From assembly GCA_014529385.2 (NCBI GenBank), contig CM043968.1, forward strand, positions 127,245,018-127,309,017: a stretch of DNA of 64,000 nucleotides, given 5' to 3'. Origin of the DNA: Adiantum capillus-veneris. Lineage: Eukaryota > Streptophyta > Polypodiopsida > Polypodiales > Pteridaceae. Below, in pieces: positions 1-11,777 of the stretch. Within the stretch, counting starts at the first letter, position 1, and each line of letters opens with the position of its first letter. The notes beneath the pieces were generated by a model that saw only the letters and a list, made by a program, of their open reading frames with translations, ran no database searches and was not told the DNA's origin. The translations under genes were made by a program, and so were the position numbers.

Positions 1-65
1 GGTGAGGATAGGATTGGAAAACCACGCCGAATAGAACGCCCGAAGACCACGAAGTAGGGGGTACG
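1..65. other. Flank outside repeat Z1
   Basis: I recognise nothing in these 65 bases. They precede the TG-starting end of repeat Z1 at position 66. Confidence 0.5.
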
Positions 66-792
66 TGTTAGGTGCAGCGGAATGAATGTTTGCGCTTTGC
101 TCAAGATGAGTGCTCCGAACTGTGCTCAAGGTTCCTTTTAGTTCTTATGCAAGGGAGAGCCTTCCATTCTTAATGGAAAGTGCTATGATCACGAACAAAG
201 TGAATGGACATTGTGCGTGCAAGTGTATGAGACTAAGAGATAGAGAGAGAAGAGAGATACGACACCAGAGACGTTGTAAAACCCTCCTCCGAAGGCCCCA
301 CTCTCGTCAGCGAGAGTGGTCTGCTTTTGATTGCACAAAGTGGTACAATGCGTATGCAATGGACTGATGCAACTTGGACTATGCCGATGACGACGACGGT
401 GATGACGACGACGACTTTAGGGCTGAAATCTGTGGTCTTCTAACTGCTGCAAATCTTTGGGCTGTTTTGGGTGGCTGAAAATGACTGTTTTGGCTGCGTT
501 TTTATGGCTAAAAATGGGGGTCCTTCTGCAACCAACTAGGGATGAAATGTCTGCTTCTAAGGCTTGCTGAAAACGCTGTGCATCTGCGGCAAATTGGCTG
601 AAAATCAAAAACGCTAGTGGTCTGCTTAGCGTTAGTGAAAATACTGAAATATGCAACTGTAGCGTTAGTAAAACGCTAGGCCTTTCTGGTGCTGGTTGAT
701 AGCGATCTGCAAACGCAAGGGTTTCTGGATCTATGGCGATGTAGCCAAGCTGGAAAAATGCAAGGAGATGGGGATTGCTGCTGGGAACAGAA
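66..792 (-). mobile_element. Left part of non-coding LTR-like repeat Z1
   Basis: Positions 66 to about 480 align at roughly 75 percent, by eye, with 12676 to about 13030. Both begin TG(T)-AGGTGCAGCGGAA, pass a GA-rich run and share a stretch ending near ATGCAATGGACT. Beyond about 480 the sequence is full of AAAACGC-type words, as in 11.0-11.7 kb and 13.0-14.1 kb. I infer the 3' LTR plus internal part of a non-autonomous minus-strand LTR element. The split by element A at 792/10556 carries a clean CAGAA target duplication. No protein is encoded; the short open frames here are chance. Confidence 0.5.
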
Positions 793-1494
793 TGTTAGGA
801 AATATGACGTAGCTAAATAGATATTTGAGTAGATTACTTAATGGAGAGAGAGATTTCCACCTAAGAGATTATAGAGTAGAGAGAGAGAGAGAGTACACAC
901 GATATACGTGGTTCACCCAATGTGGGCTACGTCCACGGGAAAGCAGCCACTCAATGGCTTTAGTACTTCAAAACAAGAAGTAGTTTACAAAGGGATTATA
1001 CCCTTAATGGAGCTCCCGCCTTACTTCACTCTCACCACCTCACACTCACCTTGTTGCATCAACTTCACACTATGAAATGTGTGTAGAAATGGCCGCCTTT
1101 TATAGGCCAAAAGGGCTGCCCTCTCTCATGAGAGGCAGCCATGTGTAGCCGCCCTTGTGTAGATAAGTCCAAATCAGACCCTTCAATCCGCCCATGTGTG
1201 GCCGTCCTTGAGAAGACAAGTCCGCCATTGACTTCGGCCACCGGCCATTGACTTCCGACCACCGGCCATAATATTCCGGTGAAAAAGAATATTTCGGCGA
1301 AGGGAAAAAAAAAGTCTCGGGGGCGGAAGCCCCCGAGGCCCCTAAAGTTGCCTCTGAATTTTGGCCGTGAAAATTTTGGTTCCAGCGGTGAATTTCCTTC
1401 ACGCACGATGGCTTCTCCTCATAATGGGGGCCTTATAAATGTGCGTTTTTACCACAGAAAATTACAAAGGGTAAATCAGACTCCATACTTAACA
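793..1494 (-). repeat. Element A 3' LTR (702 bp)
   Basis: Partner of 9819-10550. A TATA-like box on the minus strand (CCTATAAAAGG, around 1097-1107) marks the promoter. A GA tract lies near 877-898. It is 30 bp shorter than its partner because it lacks an extra copy of a CGGCCATTGAATTC-like unit. Confidence 0.9.
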
Positions 1495-1507
1495 ATCTCC
1501 CACTTGG
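1495..1507 (-). other. Element A polypurine tract
   Basis: The minus strand reads CCAAGTGGGAGAT immediately before the 3' LTR, the expected place and composition of the plus-strand primer. Confidence 0.7.
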
Positions 1508-1554
1508 AGACTGATCTCCAAATCAAACCTGTGACTGCTTTCCATCCTGGCTTC

Positions 1555-3049
1555 TTATCCTTGAATGTCGATTGAAGATGAGCAAAAGCTCAACTTCTCC
1601 TTGTTGACCACCTTTGTAAACATGTCTGCAGAATTTTCACTTATATGCACCTTTCCTAGCTTTAGCTGTCCCTCTTCCAAAAGAGTGCGTATGAAGTGAT
1701 ATCTCACCTCAATGTGCTTTGTCCTTGAACGAAAGGCTGAGTTCTTTGCAAGATGGATAGCACTTTGGCTATCACTGTACAAGACACAATTGTCTTGTTT
1801 GAATCCAAGCTCTTCTAAGAATCTGTGAAGCCACATAATTTCTTTGCTTGCCTCCGTCATTGCTATATACTCTGCTTCCGTGGTAGAAAGTGAGGCCACT
1901 TTCTGCAGCTTTGAAGCCCAGCTTATTGTTGTGCCTCCAACCGTGAACACATAGCCAGTAGTGCTCCTTCGAGTATCTTTGTCACCTGCCATATCTGCAT
2001 CAGCATACCCTTCTAGAAAAATATCAGTTCCTCCAAAATACAAAGCATTTGTTGTTGTCCCTTTTAGATACCTAAGTATCCACTTCACAGCTTGCCAATG
2101 CTCTTTACCTGGATTGTCCATGAACCTACTCCGAACTCCTTATCCAGACCATAGCATACATTAGAGAACCTACCACTGCAGCATATGGAACTTTAGACAT
2201 ATAGGCTGTCTCCTCTTGTGTCTTTGGACACATATCCTTCGTTAGTTTAAAGTGACCAGCCAAAGGTGTAGAAACTGGTTTTGCATTTTGCATTGCAAAC
2301 CTTTCTAGTACCTTCTTAATGTAATCCTCTTGACATAGCTTTATTGTCTTCTTCGTCCTGTCCCTTGATATTTTCATACCAAGTATCCTCTTTGCAATAC
2401 CTAAATCTTTCATTGAAAAAGATTTAGACAGCTCATCTTTTAAGTCCTTGATGTCCTGCATGTTAGCACTTGCAATCAACATGTCATCAACATACAACAT
2501 TAGGACGATGAATTTCCCATCTCCCAAATTCTTCGTGTAGACGCAGTGATCCGAGTTGCATCTTGTGAATCCATGATCCAACATCCATCGATCAAACTTC
2601 AAGTACCATAGTCTTGATGCTTGTTTTAAACCATACAAGCTCTTCTTTAATCTGCAAACCATTTTCTCCTTACCTTTTACTTCATACCCCTTTGGTTGAA
2701 GCATGTAGATTTCCTCCTCTAAGTCACCGTGAGGGAATGCCGTATTTACATCCATTTGCTCGAGATTTAGATCATGAGCAGCCACAAGGCTTAAGACAAG
2801 CCTGATTGAGTTCATTTTTACAACAGGAGAGAATATATTTCATTGAAGTCAATATCTTTCTTTTGAGAAAACCCTTTTACCACAAGCCTAAACTTGTACC
2901 TTTTCTTCCCACCTTCTTCTTCCTTCACCTTGTACACCCATTTGTTTTGAAATGTCCGCTTACCTTTAGGCAACTCAACCAACTCCCATGTTTGCGATGT
3001 AGTGAGTCCATCTCCACTTGCATGCTCTTCGTCCATTCTTCTTTGGATT
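1555..3049 (-). pseudogene. Element A reverse transcriptase and RNase H, broken
   Basis: The Copia reverse transcriptase begins near 3036 with the WELVELPKGK / NKWVYKVK region. A one-base frameshift near 2817 separates it from the main part (2815-2126). The catalytic YVDD is intact at 2483-2494. A small deletion and frameshift near 2125 remove the conserved region before NPGKEHWQAVKWILRYL. RNase H runs from 2121 to 1555 and keeps DADMAGD, the EAEY block and SDSQSAI. With the stops elsewhere in A it cannot give a full polyprotein. Confidence 0.9.
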
Positions 3050-3054
3050 CATGT

Positions 3055-3281
3055 TGTTACCATATACATGTGGTAGTGATGTGTGTGAACTCACTAGGAC
3101 CGCCGGGGCATTTTTTCCCTCTTTAGGAGGTTTTTTCCCCTGTGCATTGTATATACGCCCATCACTCTAGGGCTATCTATCTTTCCATTGCACACTAAGT
3201 AACACACTCTCTATTGTGTGCCTTGAGCTTCCTTCGTCTTCTCCAAGTTGTGTGTGTTTCTCTGCAACCCTAATTCCAACA
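3055..3281 (+). repeat. Element B 5' LTR (227 bp)
   Basis: Differs from the 3' LTR by one 12-bp indel (near TAAGTAACACAC) and a handful of substitutions, about 97 percent identity by eye. This suggests a fairly recent insertion. Confidence 0.93.
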
Positions 3282-3283
3282 AT

Positions 3284-3295
3284 TGGTATCAGAGC
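3284..3295 (+). other. Element B primer-binding site
   Basis: TGGTATCAGAGC lies two bases after the 5' LTR. It is complementary to the initiator tRNA-Met 3' end, as usual for plant Copia. Confidence 0.9.
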
Positions 3296-3645
3296 ACGTC
3301 ACGCCCTCCCGGGCTTAGTCGCCACCTGCTCCAGTACACGCCTGCTCACTTTCTCCGATTTCAATGAGCTTTGGCGAGCGTTCGCAGGTCGACAAAAATT
3401 TCGGGATAGCTCGAAGAGCTTGGTCTGCTCAGATTTTTTATTTGGGCTCATTTCGGCCTCTGTTTCCACTACAGACAGTACTGCACAAGCTATTTCGTCA
3501 TTTTGTGCAGAATTTCTGTCAGTGTCGTGTTTTCTGCATAACAGGTGCCTTATAGTCTTCTACGGTTTGTGCTATATAGCACAGGTTGTTCCCGCTCCGT
3601 TTCTCCTATTTCCGGGCAGTTTTCACATCAGGTGTAGCATTTACC

Positions 3646-5570
3646 ATGGCTGACAACAACAACACAGATGTGTTCAAGATGTTTGCTGCTGAGGACAGGT
3701 TGGATGGGGACAACTACCCTATGTGGGCTTATATGATGCAACATGTTCTTGTGTCAAAAGGTGTCTAGAACATTGTGCAGGGCATTGATGTACGTCTTGG
3801 TTCTGAGGATGTAGGCGATGTTGAGGATGTTGCAGGTCTTGCTGCAAGGATTGCAGCAGTTAGAGTTGTTTTGCCTACGGCAGAACAAGCTCGTTGGGAT
3901 GTTAAGGATGCGCAGGCTCATGCATTGATTGCGTTGTCTGTGAAGCACACCATTGTTCCTCACATCTGTTCAGCAAAATCTGCAAAACAGGCTTGGGATA
4001 TTTTAGCAGGTCTTTATGCAAGCCGCAATGAGGCTAAAATTGCTTTGTTGCGTAAAGAGCTGGAGTCGAAGATTATGCATGAGGAAGATGATATGGATAC
4101 TTTCCTTGCTAGTGTCAAGGATATCAATGAGCAACTTATTTCTGCAGGTGAAGTCATTTCAGACAGCTCCCTTGTGCAGATTGTTCTTGATGCCTCACCA
4201 GATTCCTACCAGACTTTTGCTAGTACTTGGAGACTGATGACCCAAGGAAATCCTGAAGTTGTCAAGTTTGATGCATTATGCACATTGTTGTTGCAAGAGT
4301 CACTTTCTAGAAAAAACAGGACTAGGCAGCGTGCAGTTGAACAGGCTTTTATTGCTTCTCAAAGAAAGGGTGGTAACAGTAATGCAGCCACTTCTTATGG
4401 TTCTGCTGCGAGTGGCAAAAATTCTGTTCCTAATGCTTCTGCTGGCAGTACTTCGTCTGGCAATTCTGGTGATAAGGGCAAAAAGAAGATGCGCTGCCAT
4501 TATTGTAAAGCCAATGATCACTTGATCAAGTCGTGTCCTAAGTTGAAGGCCAAAGAGGCTAAGAAGAAAGAGGGTGGTTCCACTACAAATGCTGGTTCCA
4601 CAATAAATGCAGCCATTGTTGAGTCTTCTGTGAAAGGAGACTGTGTTGCTGATGTTGATGCAGAATGGGCTTTTAGCGCAGAGTGCACTTACAATCCTGT
4701 TGTCCATGATGCATGCTTGTCAGTTGCTGCAGATCCACATGTGTGGTATTTCGACAGTGGTGCTACAAAGCACATTACCTCACATCGTGAATTGTTTACC
4801 TCTCTCGAGTCTGTCCCTCATGGGAATTCAGTCACTTGTACCAACAACGCCTCTTATCCAGTTCAGGGAGTTGGAAAGATTGTGCTCACTGCTGCTAATG
4901 GCAGTTCCTTCACACTTGTTCATGCACTTTATGTACCTGGGATCAAGAAGAATCTCTTGTCTGTATCCACACTTCCTAGACTTGGACTTGTAGTCAAATT
5001 TGTGGATGACAGATGTACAGTTCATGATCTCAGTTTTGGTGATGAAATTGTTGCATCTGGCCTTTTGTGCCGTGGGCTGTATAAGCTCACTTTGTATGAC
5101 AAGTGTGGACAAAACTTTGCAAATGCTGTTGCAGATTCAAGGGCTATTTCAGATGCAAAACTTTGACATGCACGTTTTGGTCATCTGAATTTTGTCAGTT
5201 TGCTGCGTTTGCAGAAATCTGATATGGTTGCTTCTTTGCCGCCTCTTGAAGCACCTGTCAAGCATGTTTGTGAAGGCTGTATTTTGGGTAAGATGCAGCG
5301 TTCTAAATTTCCAAAGGATGCTTCAGTTCGGGCCACATGCAGGTTGCAGCTTGTGCATAGTGATGTTTGTGGGCCCATGCAAACTCTGTCCTTGGGCAAT
5401 TACCTGTACTTCGTGACTTTCATTGATGATTACTCTAGGCATGCATGGGTATTTCCGCTTAAAGCGAAGTCCGAAATTTTTATGTGCTTCAAACAATTTC
5501 TGGCTATGGCTGAAAATTTCTCGAAATGTACTTTGGGCACGCTCCGTTCCGATGGAGGAGGACTTTATGT
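3646..5570 (+). pseudogene. Element B gag, protease and N-terminal integrase
   Basis: The frame opens at ATG 3646 and is interrupted in frame by TAG (3766-3768) and by TGA (5164-5166, in the place of the Trp of the LWHARFGH gag-pre-integrase motif). Gag ends in a zinc knuckle, CHYCKANDHLIKSC, at 4495-4536. The protease active site is WYFDSGA (Asp codon at 4753). Integrase starts with its zinc-binding region, reaches the first catalytic Asp (TFIDDYSR) and stops after LRSDGGG. There a deletion near 5555-5580 fuses integrase to the reverse transcriptase in another frame, so the last integrase Glu and C-terminus are gone. Confidence 0.92.
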
Positions 5571-7095
5571 GATTTGCCTCCTGGCAAAAAGGCCATTGGT
5601 ACGAAGTGGGTTTACAAGTTGAAACGCAAGCCGGATGGTGAGATCGATCGCCATAAGGCTCGACTTGTTGCAAAGGGTTATGCACAGCAAAAAGGCATAG
5701 ATTATGAAGAGACTTTTGCTCCCACTTGTTGTATGACTACTGTGCGTTTTCTATGTGCATTGGCAGCTCATTTTGGTTGGGATGTACATCAATCAGACAT
5801 TGTTACTGCTTTCTTGAATGGTGACATATTTGAGGAAGTTTATGTAATGCAGCCTCGCGGTTTTGTCACAAAAGGACAAGAGGACAAAGTGTGCAAATGT
5901 AACAAGGCTTTGTATGGGTTGAAGCAATCTCCTCGTGCTTGGTATGAGAAAGCTGACACTCATTTGGTCAAACAAGGCTTTCGTAACAGTCCAACAGAAA
6001 GCACATTGTATGTAAAGCGTGAGCGTGATGTATTTCTCATCGTGGTTCTTTATGTTGATGATTTGCTGATCACTGGACCAAATGAGAGACATATTGCTGA
6101 ATTTAAGGCTGATTTGAATGCTACTTTCAAGATAAAAGATTTGGGGTTGTTGCATCATTACTTGGGTATACAGTTTAAGCAGTGTGATGGTGGTATTGCC
6201 TTGTGTCAGAAAAGTTACATAGAGACATTGGGGCTGTTGCATCATTACTTGGGTATACAGTTTAAGCAGTGTAATGGTGGTATTGCCTTGTGTCAGAAAA
6301 GTTACATAGAGACATTGCTATGTAAGTTTGGACTTGAGGATTGCAAACCTATTGCCACTCCCATGGAAACAGGTTTGAAGTTGAGTCTACATGATGCTGG
6401 CGATCCTGCTGATGTCACTCTTTATCAAACTGTTGTTGGCTGCCTCATTTATGTATGCAACACGAGGCCGGATATTCAGTTTGCAGTCTCACAGGTCAGC
6501 AGATTTATGCATAGGCCAGGGTCTAAGCATTAGCAGGCTGTCAAGAGGATTTTCCGCTACCTTAGTGGCACTTTACATCTTGGCTTGTTTTATCCCAAGG
6601 GGGGGATCATTGCCACCAGACTTACATGCTTTTTCGGACTCAGATTGGGCTGGTTGTTTTGACACGCGAGTGTCCACAAGTGGTTTTTGTTTCATGCTTG
6701 GCAGTTCATGTATATCATGGTTGAGCAAGAAGCAACCTACTGTGGCCACTTCGAGTTGTGAGGCTGAGTACAGGGCAGTCTTCACAGCTACGGTTGAGTG
6801 TGTATGGCTCAGACGCCTTATCGCTGATTTGGGTGTTGGACAGGACACTGCCAACACTATCTACACTGACAGTCAGAGTGCATTGGCAGTTGCGAGGAAC
6901 CCAGTTTTTCATGCTCGCACAAAGCACATTGAGGTGCATTACCACTATGTTAGGGAGAGGCTCTCAGCAGGAGAGATCAGCTTGGCTTATGTACCAACAC
7001 AGGACAACCTTGCAGATCTTTTCACAAAGGCATTGTCTCGTGAGAAGCTTGAAGCTTTCCGCAAAGCTTTGGGCTTACTCCCCTTTGTGGACTGA
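5571..7095 (+). pseudogene. Element B reverse transcriptase and RNase H, broken
   Basis: Starts just inside the LPPGKKAIGTKWVYK motif. The catalytic YVDD is present at 6051-6062. A perfectly in-frame 87-bp tandem duplication (6141-6314) repeats 29 residues of the thumb/connection region. The frame ends at TAG 6531-6533, where related elements have Trp. A frameshift near the G run at about 6600 moves to the RNase H frame, which retains SDSDWAG, SCEAEY and TDSQSAL and ends at 7095. Confidence 0.92.
6141..6314 (+). repeat. 87-bp in-frame tandem duplication in element B
   Basis: Copies 6141-6227 and 6228-6314 differ at two bases. Both keep the reading frame (29 codons each, starting Leu-Gly-Leu-Leu-His-His). 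Confidence 0.95.
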
Positions 7096-7170
7096 TCCTG
7101 TCCTAAGGGCATGGCACTTCCCTTTACTCATGTGCCAGCTCTCGTTCACCGCATCACTCCAGGGGGGATT

Positions 7171-7385
7171 TGTTACCATATACATGTGGTAGTGATGTGT
7201 GTGAACACACTAGGACCGCCGGGGCATTTTTTCCCTCTTTAGGAGGTTTTTTCCCCGGTGCATTGTATATACGTCCATCACTCTAGGGCTATCTATCGTT
7301 CCATTGCACACTCTCTATTGTGTGCCTTGAGCTTCCTTCGTCTTCTCCAAGCTGTGTGTGTTTCTCTGCAACCCTAATTCCAACA
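7171..7385 (+). repeat. Element B 3' LTR (215 bp)
   Basis: Preceded by a polypurine stretch (AGGGGGGATT, 7161-7170) and followed by the CATGT duplication. Confidence 0.93.
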
Positions 7386-7390
7386 CATGT

Positions 7391-8509
7391 TGCATAGCTT
7401 CTTCGTATCATTCCGGCTCTCCAGAATCTGAGATCAAGAGATGGTTGAAGGAAGGAACAAACCTTTCTGGAGGTCTACTTGCTCTTGTAGATCTTCGGGA
7501 AATAGGTTGAGGCTCCTCAATTGGTTGACGTTGTTGCACATTGTCCCCGTTTGCAGTTCTTGAGTCTTCACCGTCCTCAAGCTCCATGTACTCATCACCT
7601 GTTTCTTTTGTTTGTTTTCTTTCCAAGTAATCTTTGTACATATTTTGTTCGTTAAAAATTACATCCCTACTCCTTAAGATTTTACCATCTTCACGATTCC
7701 ATAGGCGATACCCAAAGTCACCTTCTCCATAGCCAATGAAGAAACACTTTTCGGACTTTGCATCTAGCTTTGATCTTAGGCTTCTATCTATGTGCATGAA
7801 AGCGTCACACCCAAACACTTTGAGAAATGCATAATACACCGGTTTACCTGTCCATGCCTCTTCTGCAACTCCCCCATCCAATGCTGTTGAGGGTGACCGA
7901 TTGATTAAGTACACAGACGTACTTACAGCTTCCGCCCAAAGCTCAAGCGGTAGACCTACATGTAGCCGCAGCTTCGTGCTCGCTCCATGATTGTCCTGTT
8001 CATCCTTTCCGAAATTCCATTTTGTTGAGGTGTCCTAGGGTTGTCCTTTGCCTCCGAATGCCATTGCTAGCACAAAAGCTTTCAAAAGCTTGGCTGCAAT
8101 ATTCGCCTCCATTGTCGGATCTGAGGCATTTAACTTTGGTACCTGTTTCATTCTCCACAAAGGCTTTCCACCTTTGAAATATGGAAAATACATCGGACTT
8201 ATTTTTCACGACATAAACCCATGTTTTTCTAGTTGCATCGTCTATGAATGTTACATAGTACAATGAGCCACCAAGTGATGGTGTACTTGCAGGACCCCAA
8301 ACATCAGAATAAACCAACTCAAGTTTTTTATTTTTTCTTTCATTTCTTGATTTTTGAAATTTTACCCTCTTTTGTTTACCATAAACACAATCTTCACAGA
8401 ACTCTAAGTCCACTTCTTTCAAACCTGGCAGAAGCTTCTTTGTTTGAAGGATTTGCATTCCTTTGACACTCATATGCCCAAGCCGGTAGTGCCACACCGC
8501 ACTGTCAAC
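7391..8509 (-). pseudogene. Element A integrase, broken
   Basis: The gag-pre-integrase motif WHYRLGHMSVKGM is followed by the first catalytic Asp (VTFIDDATRK) and the second (LRSDNGGEY). A frameshift near 8035-8045 interrupts the TPQQNG-type region. The third residue can be seen downstream in the other frame (NGISERMNRT). The C-terminal part (7914-7408) contains FGCDAF and FIGYGEGDFGYRLW and ends at TGA 7408-7410. The target site of B follows at 7386-7390. Confidence 0.9.
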
Positions 8510-9745
8510 TTATGTAGTTGCTGCACAAGCTAAAGGTTGCGTGCTCATAGTACATAAGTAAAGTGTACCGACCTTTTCTCCCTTGGCAACCACCAAAGAT
8601 CCCTTTGAGATCTTCCACCGTTTGTTTCCGAATGCAATGTTGTGACCTTTATCGTCCAATTGTCCTGTAGAGATCAAATTTTTCCGAAGAGAAGGAACAT
8701 GCCTAACATCTTTAAGCTTCCATTCATTTCCGTTAGCAATTTTGACAGAAACTGTACCTTTGCCGACAATCTCACAAGCTTCATCATCTCCCAAGTATAC
8801 ATATCCAAAATTACCTTTGGTGTAATCTTGGAAATGTTGCTTGTGCGGTGTCGCATGGAATGAAGCTCCGAAATCTACTATCCAGGAATTAGACACGTTG
8901 TCTAATGAGAGAATTAGAGCATCTTGCTCTAGTTTACCTGCCACATTGGCCTCCGATGTTGGCTTGTTTTCTTGAGACTCTGTCTCCTTCTTCTTCTTGG
9001 ACCAGCAATCCTTCTTGACGTGGCCCTTCTTGCCGCAGTTCCAACATTCAAGAACTGACTTTGTGCGTGATTTGCTCCGCCTTGAGCGATCAAGACCCTT
9101 TTGGTTTTTGAACCTCTCCTTAGGCCTTCCTCTTGTTTCCACTGACAATGCACCACTTGATGATTCTCCTGTGTTTCTCCTTCGTATTTCCTCGCTTAGG
9201 AGAACACCCACAACATCATCAAACTTAAGAGTATTTGTGCCAGAGATAGAATTACTTACAGCAATCACAAGGCTGTCCCAACTATCCAGTAGAGATGATA
9301 GTATAAGGAGAGCTCGCACTTCGTCATCGAAATTGATTTTCACAGATCGAAGTTGACTTATGTTTGTGTTGAAGTCATTTAGGTATTCTGCAACTGAACC
9401 ATTCTCTGCTATCTTTAGATTGAACAAGCGCTTCATAAGAAATACCTTATTGGATGCCGATGGTTTCTCGTAGAAGTCGTCAAGTGACTTCATCAAGTCC
9501 TCCGTGGTCTTCATCTTCGAAACATTAAAGGCCACCGTTGACGCCAAGCTTAACCGGATTGTTCCCAATGCCTTTCGATCAAGGACAATCCATGCTTCAT
9601 TTGCCATTGTTGCGGGCTTCTTCGCAAGACCGCCTAGTGGCAAATAGAGTTCCTCCTAGTAGAGATAGTCTTCAATCTGCATCTTCCAATGTTGGTAGTT
9701 TTTGCCGTTGAACTTCTCAATCTTGAGCTTCCCTTCCTCCGCCAT
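8510..9745 (-). pseudogene. Element A gag and protease, broken
   Basis: The likely start is ATG at 9743-9745 (MAEEGKLKIEKFNGKNYQHW), followed by an in-frame TAG at 9657-9659. Gag carries the UBN2-like region and a CCHC knuckle, CWNCGKKGHVKKDC. The protease site reads IVDFGAS instead of IVD-S/T-GAS, a C-to-T change in the serine codon that should abolish activity. The frame stops at TAA 8510-8512, just before the integrase region, which continues in the same frame. Confidence 0.92.
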
Positions 9746-9805
9746 AACTCCCACTCAATTCAAAGAATCCTTTCCTTGAGATAACTTAGCTACGAGCAAA
9801 CCTTA

Positions 9806-9816
9806 CTCTGATACCA
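9806..9816 (-). other. Element A primer-binding site
   Basis: The minus strand reads TGGTATCAGAG two bases inside the right LTR. It fits initiator tRNA-Met and fixes the direction of element A. Confidence 0.88.
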
Positions 9817-9818
9817 CT

Positions 9819-10550
9819 TGTTAGGAAATATGACGTAGTTAAATAGATATTTGAGTAGATTACTTAATGGAGAGAGATAGATTTCACACACAAGAGATTA
9901 TAGAGTAGAGAGAGAGAGAGAGTACACACGATATACGTGGTTCACCCAATGTGGGCTACGTCCACGGGAAAGCAGCCACTCAATGGCTTTAGTACTTCAA
10001 AACAAGAAGTAGTTTACAAAGGGATTATACCCTTAATGGAGCTCCCGCCTTGCTTCACTCTCACCACCTCACACTCACCTTGTTGCATCAACTTCACACT
10101 ATGAAATGTGTGTAGAAATGGCCTCCTTTTATAGGCCAAAAGGGCTGCCCTCTCTCATGAGAGGCAGCCATGTGTAGCCGCCCTTGTGTAGATAAGTCCA
10201 AATCGGACCCTTCAATCCGCCCATGTGTGGCCGCCCTTGAGAAGACAAGTCCGCCATTGAATTCGGCCACCGGCCATTGAATTCAGTCACCGGCCACCGG
10301 CCATTGACTTCCGACCACCGGCCATAATATTCCGACGAAAAAGAATATTTCGGCGAAGGGAAAAAAAAAGTCTCGGGGACGGAAGCCCCTGAGGCCCCTA
10401 AAGTTGCCCCTGAATTTTGGCCGTGAAATTTGGTTTCCGGCGAGTGATTTTCCTTCACGCACAATGGCTTCTCCTCATAATGGGGGCCTTACAAATGTGT
10501 GTTTTTACCACAGAAAATTACAAGGGGTAAATCAGGCTCCATACTTAACA
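9819..10550 (-). repeat. Element A 5' LTR (732 bp)
   Basis: Partner of 793-1494. It holds an extra 30 bp formed by local duplication of an ACCGGCCATTGA-type unit around 10255-10310. A TATA-like box on the minus strand lies near 10125-10136, and a GA tract near 9905-9922. Confidence 0.9.
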
Positions 10551-10555
10551 CAGAA

Positions 10556-11699
10556 AACACTAGGGGTGCTTGAGAGTGTGGCGAGGATGGGAAAAACGCC
10601 AAGATTTCTTGCTGGGTTTTGCTGAGAAGGTGCCTGTTGAGCATGTGCTCCTGCTGCCTCTTCTCCCATTGAGTGCTAACTTGGGTTTGCTTATATTTTA
10701 ACTTAGCAAAATTGCCCTACCTACTTTTGTTGGAAAGTCACTTAAAAATAATAAGTGAAAAATACCAAAAATAGGGAAAATAGGCTAAATGCACTGGAAA
10801 ATTCCCCTAACTGATTCTAATGGATTCTAATGGGAATTCCGATGATCATGTTGTGTGCAACTAGAGGATATGCATCTACACTCAGTGACTGGGCATGCAC
10901 GGTCTACGAATAGACTCACAAAAGTGCCAGATCACTGCTAATCTAGACTTGACTGGACTGACTGAACCTTGATCATGCTGTAGCTTGTCCACGGACATAT
11001 AGGGTTGGATGTGTCACGTGACAGTACGTGATGGGAGAGGCAAGGGAAACCCGAAGGGATGCCGATGAAGCAAAGTCGATGTGCTGTTCAAACCTAAAAT
11101 CTCAGCAAAAAGGAGCTCGAAACACCACGAGAACACAGGGGTTGAGCAAAAACGCCAGGTGATGAACACCGGATGCCGAGAAGGTAAGGTGAGGGTTGTA
11201 AATGCACCAAAACAGGCTGAAAACCAACAAGTAAGTGATTGAGGAATCGCCGGCAATAGTCACAACTGTTCAGCTTCCAAGCGGGAAGACCAAGGGGCAA
11301 GGAGCGGGGCTCCGGCTGTCCAAGATCGGCAAGAAGAAAACGCTTAAGTGTGGCTGAAAAACACTGGTCAAATCTACTATCCCCCTGCAGAAAATGCTAG
11401 GCCAAGCTGGCTGAAAAACGCTAATGGCAGATGGTTGTCCTCCTGCAACAAAAATGCTAGAGCAAGCTGAAAAACGCAGATGCAAGGGACGGGCAGCAGG
11501 TGGCGATCGGGCAGAGGGAGGGAGGGCGAGAACAGAGGGATGCAAAAGAGGATACCGTCCATCAAAAACGCTAGGACTGAAGCAAAAAAACGTTGCTGCC
11601 AGGAAAAAACGCTGATGGAGAAAAGGTCCTTCTTCGCAATGGAAATCTCCACAACGTCCTCCCAAGAGATGGCGATGGTAGATCCAAGCCTAGATACCA
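10556..11699 (-). mobile_element. Right part of repeat Z1, internal region
   Basis: Continuation of 66-792 beyond element A. It is non-coding. AAAAACGCTAG, AAAACGCAGATG and related words recur from about 11330 to 11615. At 11693-11699 GATACCA (minus TGGTATC) abuts a TG-starting LTR-like sequence, which looks like a primer site for a minus-strand element. Confidence 0.45.
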
Positions 11700-11721
11700 T
11701 GTCAGAGTGAGTAGCGGAAGG

Positions 11722-11777
<56 letters not shown>

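Larger units (their letters stand above)
3055..7385 (+). mobile_element. Element B: Ty1/Copia retrotransposon nested in A
   Basis: LTRs at 3055-3281 and 7171-7385 start TGTTACC and end CCAACA. The target CATGT is duplicated at 3050-3054 and 7386-7390. Primer site TGGTATCAGAGC follows the 5' LTR at 3284. Removing B and one CATGT copy rejoins the pol frame of element A exactly at the integrase/reverse transcriptase boundary. B has lost most of its integrase, carries three in-frame stops and one frameshift, and is non-autonomous. Confidence 0.95.
793..10550 (-). mobile_element. Element A: Ty1/Copia LTR retrotransposon, decayed
   Basis: Terminal repeats at 793-1494 and 9819-10550 start TGTTAGG and end TTAACA. 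CAGAA is duplicated at 788-792 and 10551-10555. A tRNA-Met type primer site (reverse complement of TGGTATCAGAG) adjoins the right LTR and a polypurine tract (minus GTGGGAGAT) adjoins the left LTR, so transcription ran right to left. The domain order on the minus strand is gag, protease, integrase, reverse transcriptase, RNase H, which defines Copia. Element B (3055-7385) was later inserted between integrase and reverse transcriptase. Stops, frameshifts and a lost protease serine make it inactive. Confidence 0.93.
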
